Positions 1 through 11,600 of a stretch of DNA of 64,000 nucleotides are shown in pieces. The stretch spans positions 215,001 to 279,000 of the forward strand of contig CAJNDS010002177.1 of assembly GCA_905221605.1 (NCBI GenBank). Reading direction: 5' to 3'. The position numbers and the translations under genes were made by a program. Numbering within the stretch: the stretch's first letter is position 1; each line of letters begins with the position of its first letter. Source of the stretch: Symbiodinium natans. Its lineage: Eukaryota; Sar; Dinophyceae; Suessiales; Symbiodiniaceae. Below the pieces are notes generated by a model. That model ran no database searches, had not been told where the DNA came from, and saw nothing but the letters and a program-made list of their open reading frames with translations.

Positions 1-651
1 GGCTATGAGGTCTCAGGGGTAGAGGGGGGGTTTGGGCCAGGCGTTGCTTGTAGATGCTTGTGGCCCACGTGGGGGGTTGCGCGTGTTGAAAGTGGGCTGG
101 TTGGGAGCGTTCAGGACCTTGAGGTGCTCCAAGTAGTTTCTTTCCGGTGAAGGGGCAAGAGTTCGACACACATGTTTATACAGGATTGCCTCTGAAGTAA
201 AGCTTCGACATGGCTTGAATCACGAGATCACACTCTGATCCCAGATGGCCATTCAACAAGTTTAGGGCACAGCCATGTGTGCATCTCGCTGCTACATCTA
301 CCATCTACCTTCAAGGAATACCCTAAACCTCAAACCCCAAACCCGAAAACCCTCCCACCGCGGCCCAAACCCCAGTGTCGAGAACACTTGCGCAGAGTAG
401 ATGGAACAAGGCCTCTGGCTCAAAAACTTGCAGTGCTATCCGCAGGACGTTATTTTGTTATAGACTAGAACAAGGTGCCCAAAAGCACTCGCCATGCTAT
501 ACCTACAAAAATTGCCTGTACAACTTGAGCCCTTGCAGTAACAAGCCCTGAAACTACCCTGCGCATCCCTGCGCTTTCCAAGTCTGATGTTTGACTTTGT
601 TGCCTCTTCCCTCTAAAGCCTAACCCCCTACAACCGTGAACTTAAATCTCG

Positions 652-718
652 AAACCCTAAACCCTAAACCCTAAACCCTAAACCCTAAACCCTAGACCCT
701 AAACCCTAAACCCTAAAC
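652..718. repeat. CCCTAAA interstitial telomeric array
   Basis: About nine near-perfect CCCTAAA units with one CCCTAGA variant. It is internal, so it is not a chromosome end by itself. Confidence 0.95.
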
Positions 719-797
719 TTGTCCTAAGCTCACAGGCAGACGAATCACATTCCCGGCTGAGTGGCGAACCAAGGGTGCTTGTGAGGCGGCTACCCAT

Positions 798-912
798 CGT
801 GCTTTAGTTTTTGGAGTTTAGGGTTTAAGTATTGGGTTGGGGTTTAGGGTTTACGGTTTAGGGTTTAAGGTTTAGGGTTTGGAGTTTGGGGTTTGGGGTT
901 TGCGGTTTTAGG
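798..912. repeat. Degenerate TTTAGGG array
   Basis: Decayed G-rich telomeric units (TTTAGGG, TTTGGGG, TTTACGG). With the C-rich array at 652-718 it forms an inverted pair around about 80 bp of unique sequence. Confidence 0.8.
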
Positions 913-1873
913 GTCTTGGGTTCTAAGCCTCTGAGGAATTTACGTTTCAGGGGTTTAGGTTCTGAGGGATTCATCGGTTTACGCTTGCAGGGCTTCAGGC
1001 TTTAAACTATGAAGTTCGGGACTGAAATCTCAGGAACGTGAACTGCTGGGTTTCGTTAGTTTAGGGTTTCTGAGTCGGGGGGTTCATGGGGCTTGTTGTT
1101 TGTTTTGTACTCATGGTGGTCGTTGCCGCTGTTGTTTACCAGGAAAGGCCCCCTGTTGCTAGTGATGTTATTCTTGCTGCTTGAAGCCGTAAGCCCTAAA
1201 CCGGTGGTCCCATAAGGGTGGATTCAGCAATCACATTCTTGTAGTCCCAAGCCCTTAAGCCTGAGCTCCCCAGACTCTTAAACTTGTGTTTAGGAGTTTA
1301 GGACTTAAGTTTGGGGTCTCAACATCTTAACTCGAAGCAGCGAAAGAGGAACCGAACTCCAAAGCCCAATCTCCTAAGGGCTTAAGCCCTCCAAGCCGTA
1401 AACCTTGCAACTCTCTAAGCCAGAAGGTTTCTAGAGGTCCCATAGAGCCCTGCTTGCCTATGCTTGGGTTTTAGGGGTTTAGGGCGCTTAGGGGTTAGAG
1501 ATTTATGAGTTGAGGGTTTAGGCTGCTGAGGCTCAGGGTGATGTAGGGTATAGTTAGGGTGTCGTCAGAGATTCTGAAGAAAGGTGAGTATCCGGGTGCT
1601 GGGCGAGTGCCTGTGCCTGTTGTCCATGGTTTTGTATGTCATGTATCCAGCGATATGACATTCCCTATCTACACGCGTCAGCAATTCCGAAGGAAACCTC
1701 ACAAACCACTTATGGATTCTCCTGAACTCATGTGAAGCATCCTTTGATCTGGAGTGCTTCAAGACGCAGGGTTCAGGGTTTAGGGCTCAGGCTTTAGGGT
1801 TTAGGTTTGAGGGTTTAGGCTTTGGGGTTTAAGGTTTAGTGCCTAGGGCTTAGGGTTTAGGACTAGGGCGTCA

Positions 1874-1937
1874 GCTTGGCAGAGCCTCTGACAAAAAGCG
1901 GCAGCTCAAGCGGCTTTGCCATTGCGTGCCTCCCCAG
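1874..1937 (+). CDS. Possible short internal exon
   Basis: A 64-nt stretch lies between an AG acceptor and a good GTGAGG donor. Two frames are open, one reading RASDKKRQLKRLCHCVPPQ. No family is recognised and no partner exon was found, so the call rests on splice signals only. Confidence 0.2.
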
Positions 1938-2965
1938 GTGAGGAGTAGGGCCAATTCACTCGGGGGGAGCGATCTAAATCTAAGTCTTGAATCCTCTTTT
2001 GGTTTGTCAGCAAGGGTGCGAAAGATTGTCCACAATGAAGACCGAGCCCCTGTTACCTGCCTAAACTGCGGCTTGATACAAGGTGAGGTGAGGGGATTAG
2101 GGTGTAGTTTTAAGGTTGGGGGTTTTGTTTTCAGGTATATGTCCCATGCAATTGTGCACAGGTAGAGGTCTTGGTTACTACCTGTCACCCGCATCGTCCT
2201 TGCCAAGCATCATGTGATGGACTGTCGCCCCTCTAAGCACGGAATCTTATGGAACTCACCAGCTCATGGGGCAACGTCGCACGAACGCCTCCAAATCAAG
2301 CTTCATGTAGTTCCTTTTCTGACCCACAGTCGCCTTCACATCAAGCAACACCGAAACATCAAGCAATTACTAGGGTGTACTGAGTGGGAAGAGCGTGGAT
2401 GACCCGTAATGGTGTGAAACCTTAGATTCTGCAACCCATGTGCTGAACATTTTCTGTCCATTCTTGTGTGCAACAATCTCGCCCGCGCCGTCAGGAGGCC
2501 ACTTAGGCTGATCAAAGGGGGAGCCCCATCCACATGCGCACACAGCAGGGCCTGGTAAGGAGCAATGGCTTCAAGAAGCCTACCACAGGGTTCGAAGCCG
2601 CGCAACGCAGAACACCCTAGGCCCTGATGCCCGTAGGGGCCCTAAGCCTTCAAGCCCCCTCGCAGCCTTTACTACAGCAACCTGGGTGCGGAGAATAGGT
2701 ATATGCAAGTAGATGCACTTGTTTTAACCAATATGCAAGTGTATATGGTATGATATGTATATTTCATATGTATGGCAGAAGTCCTATACACATGTACACT
2801 CAGCTTCATCTTAGATCTTTGCAAGGTCCGGGCTTTGGGGTTCCGGGTGGGTTTAGGATCCCAGGGTCGGAGCAGATCTCGCCGCGCGTCCGCGCGGCGC
2901 AGAGCCTCGACCATGGCTCGCTTGGCTCTGCGCCTTGGCGTATTGGGACTTACTATCTTAGGGGT

Positions 2966-3054
2966 ACTTGGAAAAATTTCTAATTTTTGGGTACTATAAT
3001 TCCTAAGAAACAGCAAAAAAATATAATTTTTGCTGGGGTTCCAAGTTCAGTATA
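2966..3054. mobile_element. Short dispersed repeat, family E copy 1
   Basis: Starts ACTTGGAA and runs to TTCCAAGTTCAGTATAG. It matches 46301-46391 closely over its conserved parts, sharing GGGTACTATnATTCCTAAGA and the TTTTTGCT...GGG...TTCCAAG end. The inverted CTTGGAA/TTCCAAG ends suggest a miniature inverted-repeat element. No coding capacity. Confidence 0.7.
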
Positions 3055-3056
3055 GC

Positions 3057-3146
3057 TATAGGGGTCGGAATTATTACTAACAATATTCGCTTCATAATTA
3101 TATACTGTTTTTACCCCCAGAACCCTATTCTAATTATTCAGGCTCC
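3057..3146. mobile_element. Short dispersed repeat, family F copy 1
   Basis: Begins TATAGGGGTCGGAATTATTA, which matches the reverse complement of 25235-25258. Its right end carries a diverged inverted copy, so it looks like a 90-bp hairpin element abutting the family E copy. Confidence 0.5.
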
Positions 3147-5711
3147 AACATTAGGGAGTTTAAAGCGTTTAGGGTTTTAAGGGCTTGAGACCCAGAACAA
3201 CCCTGTTGTGGAAAACCTTCGGGAGCTCCTCTGTACCCTTGTCTTCCAGTTGGTTTTGTCTTAGTTGTGAGGTTTACGGATAGAGGGCCTTGAGCGCGCG
3301 ATTCTCAGAACTGATCCCGGTCGATTTGGGCCCTTCGTTTTGTTCAAACCCTATAAACCCTAAGCCCTGAACCCTAAACCCTAAACCATCTTCTCTCGCG
3401 CGGTTGGTCTTGATTGCCTCTGGGCACGGGGTTTCCAGGCTTGTGTTTGCTGTTGTGGTCGTCAGGCTGGGGTTCCACAACGCAGCTGCATAAAATAAAG
3501 AGCCCGTCCCTTAGATCCTCAAGAGCTCCACAACCATTCAGGCCGAAGCCGTCAAGCTTAAGTTGCTAAACGGGAAGCACGAGTGTGCCCAGGAATTTGA
3601 CTGCTGGCATCACCGAGTTCTCCAGTCCGAAGCCCGGGGAAAGGAGGGCCGCCCATTGAGTTCATGAAGCCGCCCCCCCTACCTTTCAGTGATTGCAGAC
3701 CTACATCATCCTCTAATGTGCAAGCCCTCCCCCTCTTCTACCTACGTATAGACCCTCAACACGAAGCATCCCTAACCCCTAGACTTGGTAGGCTACATAT
3801 AGTAACCGACCCTTTTTCTATTCGCCCTGAAATCCGAAATCCCTAGCAGCCGTGAAGAACCTGCCTCAACGAAGCAGTAACTGGCGGCCCTTGGACCTGG
3901 GACGTGTACCCAGCTGGGATGGTTTCGAAGCCTTAGGCTCCAGGGTTTCGGGTTAGGGGTTTAGGGTTTATATAGGGTTTATGGAGGGTTTAGGGTTTGT
4001 GGGGTTTAGGCTTTCGGGTTGAGGTTTCCATACAGCGGCTCAAGGGCGATGCGCAAGTCGCCGGAAACGCAAGGCACCTGAAGCAAGCACGTAGGATGCA
4101 ACATGGTCGAATAGAGCCTAAGAGCATAGAGTAGCATCGGCCATGGAGCAATCCTGACCCTCGGCGCCCGAAGCACCATTTGCACCCCAAACCCCCCAAG
4201 AAGGTAGCCTCTTGGAAGCCCTAAAGCAGAAGCCCTAAGCTCCTAGACCCCTCATGGGATGAACTCGTTTGTAGGAGTCGGGTTGGCACAGATCCCACTC
4301 ACTGTCAGCGTGGTTTGCCGTTTTGGGGTGGGTGTCGGAGCTTTTTTCGGGCCGGGTAGGGGGGTTGGGGGGGAGGGGGGGCACCGGAGTGTAGTACCCT
4401 ACGTGGTTAAGGGTTCATACACAGGATCTTGGTCTCCAGCAATCATGGTTGAGGATAGATTCCTGAACTCGGTTGCTGAGGCCGGATGTCGCTGAAGAGC
4501 ATGTTCTCGCAGTTCGGTGAGGCAGCGGTATAGGGTTTAGGGTTCAGGGTTCAGGGTTTAGGGTTTAGGCTTAGGGTCTCCCTCATGGCACGGCAAGAAT
4601 GCCCACGTCCGCTGCGTGGTTTTCCTTTTCAGGGCTTTTGATCTGGATAGGCTTCTTAGCCATCTTCAGGCACCGAAGCTTGTCTGCTTTCGCCCTTGTC
4701 CATTTTTGGCACTTTGGTCGCGATCTACGTATTGGGTTCTGACAGAGAGAGCCCCCGCATCACGCTGTCAGTTGTTTGCTAGTGCAAGGTAACCTCCTGC
4801 TGGGTACCACCTGTGGAAGCGCGGAGGAAGGAAACAGCCTGGGTAAAGTGCGGGCCTCAGATCGGTGAGGGCCTGTGAGATCATATTCTCTGTTGTGGGC
4901 AGCCTCCTGCCCCAAATGCAAGGCTCCGGATAAAAAGAACCCCCCCCACAAGGGGGCGTAAGCTGAAGCAACCACCTTTTGGATGAGCCTCGCAGGTTGT
5001 GACTCTGAGTCTCTTCGACCTTCGCTATATTTCAAGTGTAGGTGCAAGGTCGGGCTCAGTGAGATCATGGACTGGCCAGTTAAATGTTGTGTTTCTTTCT
5101 GGTGCGACAGTGGTTTCCTAAATTTTTTGTCTGAAGCGACAGGTTACCTTGTGAACCCGTTCTGCCTGACAAAGGGGCGGCTTTCTTCTGCTACAGGTGG
5201 TAGGATTTTATCTTCGAATAGCCCTCTTGCAAGCCAGGTCAGTCATGTCTCGTCACCGTAGTCAACCTTATATCCTAAGACCTTGAAGCTCTGTAAACCC
5301 TATGAACCCCAGAAGCCCTGTAAATCATGTTAAGTCCGCGAAATACTCTTCTGAAAAGCCAGCTCGGCCCCTTGCAAGGTTCCAAACCAGCGCCCAAGCA
5401 GAGGCGGGTGTTGACCCGGGTCGGTTCATGTCAGTTCACATGGAGTGTACGGTACATACACTGAAAATCGGGCTTTGATGGGTTTAGGGTTTAGGACCCT
5501 TTAGCGTTCTGTGGACTGGTCGTCGAGCTAGGCTCCCCTCACACCTGTTCTTCTGTATGGTCAAAGGCTGGCTCAAGACGGTCAAGTTTAGACAGACATG
5601 AGAGCCTGTAACCCCCTCCCCCTCTCGACTTCATACCTCTTAGGCGACAAGTGCGTGTATCCAAGCCTCTCTCCACATCCACTCCCAAACGAGAGAGTTT
5701 GGTGCTACCCC

Positions 5712-5791
5712 AAACCCTAACCCTAAACCCTAAACCCTAAACCCTAAACCCTAAACCCTAAACCCTAAACCCTAAACCCTAAACCCTAAAC
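5712..5791. repeat. CCCTAAA array
   Basis: About eleven CCCTAAA units in a row. Not followed by a recognised exon. Confidence 0.95.
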
Positions 5792-5940
5792 CTCTTGCGC
5801 ATGGAATTCGCAGTTGTTTGCCCACCTGAGCTGATGGCAGCTGCAGCTTCGGCAACGGCAGCGAGCCAGGTGGCTTCAAAGGGCTGCGGGGTGTAGGATA
5901 GAATACAACTTAATACGCATAGTAATATCCAATATACATG

Positions 5941-5991
5941 ACATACATACATACATACATACATACATACATACATACATACATACATACA

Positions 5992-6027
<36 letters not shown>

Positions 6028-6034
6028 TATATAC
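5941..6034. repeat. (ACAT)n microsatellite running into (AT)n
   Basis: About twenty perfect CATA units followed by a short AT run. Open frames here, such as the minus-strand MYVC repeats, are products of the repeat. Confidence 0.97.
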
Positions 6035-6266
6035 ATAGATAAGATACATAAATGTGTACATATGTATATATGTATACAGATATGAAAGTGTATTTTGTTA
6101 ACATGTAAGCAACTCGCTCCAAGTTGTTGTTTTCCGAGCAACAACTGACACGGCGTGACTTCCTCGCACGGCCCTGGACCAGCTTAAACCCATTTATGCG
6201 TACATGCTTCTGCACTAAGTTCTTGCAGCAACCACCCTGAAAAGTTCTTATTTTGTAAGTTGTACC

Positions 6267-6330
6267 CAAAACCCAAAACCCAAAACCCAAAACCCAAAAC
6301 CCTAAACCCTAAACCCTCAAGCCCTCAAGC
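6267..6330. repeat. C-rich telomeric-like array before MATH exon
   Basis: CCCAAAA units turning into CCCTAAA units. It lies about 50 bp upstream of the first MATH-BTB exon. Confidence 0.85.
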
Positions 6331-6379
6331 CCAGCCTGCAAAACTCCAAACCCCCCCAAAAAGCTTGCCCTCTGCGCAG

Positions 6380-6457
6380 AGGTGTCCGCGCACTGGTACA
6401 CCGTGGATTTCCGCCTCGGTGAGCAAGACCTGAAGCTGCCCCCGGGCGAGCGTCTCG
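6380..6457 (+). CDS. MATH-BTB exon a, start of MATH domain
   Basis: Acceptor GCGCAG, then [10 protein letters not shown] and a KLPPGERL stretch typical of the front of a MATH domain. The end is probably at a GC donor inside CTCGGCTTTAGGG, where a long TTTAGGG array begins. A GTGAGC at 6419 is an alternative donor. Confidence 0.5.
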
Positions 6458-8102
6458 GCTTTAGGGTTTAGGGTTTAGGGTTGAGGGTTTAGTTTAAGGT
6501 TTAGGGTTTAGGGTTTAGGGTTTAGGGTTTAGGGTTTAGGGTTTAGGGTTTAGGGTTTAGGGTTTAGGGTTTAGGGCTTAGGGCTTAGGGCTTAGGGTTT
6601 AGGGTTTAGGGTTTAGGGTTTAGGGTTTAGGGTTTAGTGTTATAGCTTGGGATGTTCCCCCTTCGACTAAGAGCCCTGAATAGGGATGATAGTAGGGGGG
6701 GGTAGTATAATCGCTATTAATTGAGGACAGTTGGCATAAGGGCGAACATCCCAATTCACAGCTTAAGAGCCCCCCAAGAAGCCGGGTGTTGTGTAGCGTC
6801 CCAAAAAAAGGTTTTGGCACTTTGGGCCTCCTTGTTCGTCATTTCTCTAAAGTACGGTCCCTTTTTGTGGGAGTTACTGTCATAAGGCGGCCCCGAAATC
6901 TTTAGGGTACAGTACCCACAAAGGTGCCATCATTTTTGAAGGCTGCCCTTCTGGTGCGAGGGCTGGGTTTGGCTATAGGAGGTAGGGCCCTTAGGAGGGC
7001 TCTGCGCAGATCCAAGAGACTGGTCGACTTGCACCTTCGGCCATCCCAGAGCTTTCGAGCAGAGATTCGGGGGGTTTACGAAAATAGGTTTTTATGAAAA
7101 TAGGGGGCCCTTAATATAGAGTAGGATCCCTGAAGAATCAGGACCCCAATAAGGTGCCTCTCATTTCGGACACTCCCATTCTACCAACCTCAAGCTCTGA
7201 AACCCTCCTTTCCCTTAAACCTTTGTAGCCCGGACCCCCCCCCCCCCCCGGGCCCCTGCAATAAGGACAAAAGTCTGCATGAAAGGTATATCTACTCGCA
7301 GATCGCGGGCCCAGAGCACTCCTTTCGGTTTCGGCTTTCCGTCTACCCGAGAGGCCTGATGGAGATCTCAGACGTGCGGCGTAGATGTTCTGAGTCCGGC
7401 TGGGGTTTAGGTTTGGGGTGTGGGGTTTAAGGTCTAGGGTTTTGGACAGGTTGGGCAAGTGTGCTCAAGTTTCGTTCCAAGACCCTCGTGTAAGGGAGGA
7501 GAAGTCCTGGACAAGCACAGCTGGATAGCACGTGGATTGCACATGATTCCTTGAACCATTCAAGGGCTGCGGGGATCTCCTTGGAGCTTAGGAGTAGGTA
7601 GTGAGATGCAAGCAAGACGACGGGATGCTACAGGCTCTCAACTAGTTCCTCAAATCATCAAGCTATACAGCTATACATATGCAGTCTAATGAACAAAACA
7701 CGCCTTATATTGTCCTCATGTTTTTTTCTCTCAATCTCTCTCTCTATACATAATATGTGCCCTGTATTTATACATCTCCACATATATACGTAACCTTTAT
7801 ACACATGGACACCCATAAACCTTGAACCTGGTGCATGCAGGGCATGGCGACTTCGAGGCCGTGAGCGTCAGCGCGTATATCGAGATCCTCCCGCCTCCAG
7901 CCCTGGCAAAGATCGACTGGGCATGCAAGGCGCGCTTCGAGATCTCCATGCTCCTGTGGCTGAACCCTTGGCGGCGGAACGCTCCCCCCCCCCCCCTCCC
8001 CCCGCCCCCCGCCCCATCTTTGTGAATTTCCGATGAATTATGCGGTCGTTCTTGCGAAGCGCCCGAACATCATCGTCACCAGCGTCGTCATTTTCGTCAT
8101 CG

Positions 8103-8158
<56 letters not shown>

Positions 8159-8533
8159 GCACTTTGTGTTTTTTACGTCTTCGCGATCCCTCCGAAGATT
8201 TCACACCGAATGCACACCACACGGACTCCGATCTCCCTTACTGGCTACTGCCTACAGAATCCATTTCAACAGGCTATGTAGGCTTCAGCGCCCAGGTCTG
8301 TAGTTGGCATTCTAGGGGTGCCCGGCATGCAGACTATCCGTCCGTGAACGAGTTCGGACGTCTAAGGCTTTATGAGTACCTCGATGAGCTCTGGAACTTC
8401 CGCCGCGAGGGCGGGGTCTTCATCTTCACCAACAAGGTTTCAGACCAAGGGTGGTGTGCCCTGTCCTATCAGAGAGGGGGGGGGCTGAAACCGTGTGCAT
8501 GTGTGTGTGTGTGTGTGTGTGCGCGTGTGTGCA

Positions 8534-8573
<40 letters not shown>

Positions 8574-8584
8574 TGTGTGCACAC

Positions 8585-8617
<33 letters not shown>

Positions 8618-8620
8618 GGT

Positions 8621-8685
<65 letters not shown>

Positions 8686-11600
8686 GGTGTGTGTGTGTGT
8701 GTGTGTGTGTGTTCGTTGGTCCGAGTCAGACTGTGGCTGTTGGTGCATGAAGTAGCTACCTTTATGGTCTAGGGTGTGAGGATATTGGGTTCAGAGTTCA
8801 CTTTGTTGAGAGTGGAGGAGTGGGGGTTCAGACTTTTAGGGTCCGAAACCCTCGAAGACTGAAGGCCTCAAACCCCAGAGCCTCCAAAATGCCCAACGCC
8901 CTAAGATCGCCTTGAGTCCAAAAGCCCATTGCCAAGGCAACTTCTTGAGTTTGGACAGGATCACGCGCGAACCAGGCTGGCTGAAGGCCCCACGGGCTTT
9001 CCAAGAAATTCAGCCAAATCCCAAGCCCCAAAACGCAAAGCTCGCAGATGTATACCCAATAAGTAGATAGATAAGTCTTGCATATATATATATATATGTA
9101 GTCATTTATTTGCGTGAAACACTTTCTCTCCTTTTTGTAGTATTGCTGAACTATGAATTTCTTCATCAGCCTAGTTAATCAGCCGCAACCCCTAAACCGT
9201 AAACCCTAAACCCTAAACCCTAAACCCTAAACCCTAAACCCTAAACCCTAAACCCTAAACCCTAAACCCTAACAGCCGCAACCCCTAAGCCCGAAGCCTC
9301 CGAGGGACCAGGAGCCGAGCCGAGTCGGGCGTTTGGGGGGCCTAATGTTTTGAAACCTGCAGGTGGATAGTTCTCATCCCTGTGTGTAGGGTTTAGGGTT
9401 TAGGGTTTAGGGTTTAGGGTTTAGGGTTTAGGGTTTAGGGTTTAGGGTTTAGGGTTTAGGGTTTAGGGTTTAGGGTTTAGGGTTTTTAGGGTTTAGGGTT
9501 TCGGGTTTAGGGTTTAGGGTTTAGGGTTTAGGGTTTAGGGTTTACTAAATTGTAGAGAACGACCCCATGTCTCTTGCATTGCTTCTGATTTCGGCAATCT
9601 CGAAGGCCGGCGGCCTTCGATTGCAAGGACACGTGGCTGTTCACCAATGAAACCCTTGGACCCTAAAATGGGGGGGGGGGGTTTACGAATTTGGGGGTCC
9701 TTGTTATAATGGAATCCTACTATTTGGGGGTCTAGATTAGGGGTCCCCATTCTCGTAAGCCCCCAATTCCCTGAATTTTAAAGCCTTAAACCCCGTAATC
9801 CCTAAGTCCCTAAGCCCAAAGTCCTGTAAGGCTGGACCGTGTGCAGTTTTTTTCTTAGGACTCGCGATCGTTTAAGGAGCATCACAGAACGCTGACATGT
9901 TCAAGCCCCACTCATTGGTTTCAGCCTCTCCACCCTAGGCCCCCAAATCACAAAAATTCTTAAACTTCAGAACAAATGAAAAATCACAAACCAGCTGCTT
10001 CTCATGAGGCGCGCAGCAAAAGTGTAGGGCAAAGCTGGAGCATTCCTCTGCCGCGAGCCCCGAAGCCAAACACCTTTCATCCTAAGCCCCAAAACGGCCC
10101 TGAACCGCAAAGCCCTACAAAACTCAAACCCTGAACCCCCGAACCCTTTTCTGGCTTGTACCCTAAACCCTAGACCCTAAACCCTAAACCCTAAACCCTA
10201 AACCCTAATTAAACCCTAAACCCCAACCCTAAACCCTAAACCCTACAAGAAACTCCCAAAAGCCCAGGCCACGTGGAGCTGCCCTTCACTGACCCGCCTT
10301 GCCGCGGCCAGCCGCTGGACTTCACGCGCCCTGGCCCTTCAGCTTTGTTGTTTAGGGTTTAGGGTTTAGGGTTTAGGGTTTAGGGTTTAGGGTTTAGGGT
10401 TTAGGGTTTAGGGTTTAGGGTTTAGGGTTTAGGGATTTACGGTTTAGGATTTAGGGTTTAAGGTTTGGGGTTCAAGGTTTAGGGTTTAAGGTTTAGGGTT
10501 TAGGGGTTTGCGGTTTAGGGTGTAGGGGTTTTAGGGTTTAGGGTTCAGGGTGTAGGGAGCTGGCCAAGTCGGGCTCGCTTTCTTGGTTAGGGCTTGGAGT
10601 TTCAGAGTCAGGTTGACAGTGCAACAGAGATCACCCACAGGGCCCATAGATTTCGTATGCAATCCTCAAGTGAATTGCCTCAGGACCTGAAGGCAATGGA
10701 GGCTTGCATAACCCCTCACCTCAGAACCCCTGCCCCCCAAGCTGGATGAATGCTGTCGTCGGAGATCAGATACCCTAAGGCCCACAAGCAGCTGGCAGCA
10801 AGCAAGGGGGGATGCTTTGCACGGAACGACCTCAAGAGTCCAGTTGCCCAAACTAGGGGGGTCACCCTACTCCCCCCACAGCAGGGAAATAGAAGCCCAA
10901 AAGCTTGTCGTCTGCTGCCTTGCAATCACTTGGCCGAGGCAAGAGGCGGCCTTTGTGACGTCTCTGGGCCGCCATGGAGAACCGCACACAAGTATGAAAG
11001 GGTTTAGGGCTTTAGGGTTTAGGGTTTAGGATTTAGGGGTTTAGGGTTTAGGGTTTAGGGTTGAGGGGTGAATTAGGCTCAGAGCTTCACAGTCCACGTG
11101 CTCTGTACCTAAGCCCTTGTCCCAGCGCCCTGAGAACCGCCCAAAGCATGAACCCCAAAGGGATATCTAGCACGGACACACATCGATGTATTCGTATGCA
11201 AGAAGCCAGCCCCATTGAGCTCCTGACTCAGAGTGCGGCTCCCGCCGAGCTCCAGCCAAGGCTACGGCTTTCTGAAGGGCCCCCGTTGCTCTTTGACAAG
11301 CGCTCCTTTGACTGATCATGGGCTTTAGGAATGAAGATTTATGGGAGTTGCGGGGATTTCCAGCCCTTTGTTCGGGTGAAGAGGCGCTTATTGCTGAGGG
11401 TAGCAGTGTGTATCTGAGCATGCAGGTATGAAGGGATTCATAATAAGGTTCAGTTTAGGTTGCAAGACTGAGCTCACGGCAAGCCAGTGCAAAAAGCACC
11501 CACCTACGGCACCGAAGGCAGCTGAAACGAGAGAGGACCCCGACTTGACAAGATGCAGAGGCCCAAACTTTTTTTAGCGCCTTCATCCTCCCATGTGCCT

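Larger units (their letters stand above)
1..1873. other. Gene-free left end
   Basis: I see no supportable gene here. The stretch holds a C-rich telomeric array at 652-718, a degenerate G-rich array near 798-912, and more decayed CCCTAAA/TTTAGGG-like words to 1860. Open frames are short and lack coding texture. Confidence 0.6.
1938..5711. other. Gene-free region with small hairpin elements
   Basis: No convincing exon. It contains a perfect 8-bp GC hairpin (2881-2898, arms GCCGCGCG/CGCGCGGC), two dispersed small repeats (2966-3054 and 3057-3146), and decayed TTTAGGG patches near 3925-4000, 4520-4570 and 5480. Confidence 0.55.
8717..10267. other. Long intron between MATH and BTB exons
   Basis: No supported exon. 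It carries the paired arrays at 9188-9271 and 9387-9543 and a family 2 hairpin element at 9668-9766. Confidence 0.5.

Noticed and set aside
652-718. A chromosome end
   Set aside because: The array is short, internal, and one of more than thirty in both orientations.
5779-6290. Overlapping minus-strand ORFs with YVCM repeats
   Set aside because: Products of the CATA microsatellite.
8164-8772. 202-codon ORF and its Cys/Val and His/Thr shadows
   Set aside because: Most of it is the TG microsatellite; only the 8333-8436 part is exon-like.
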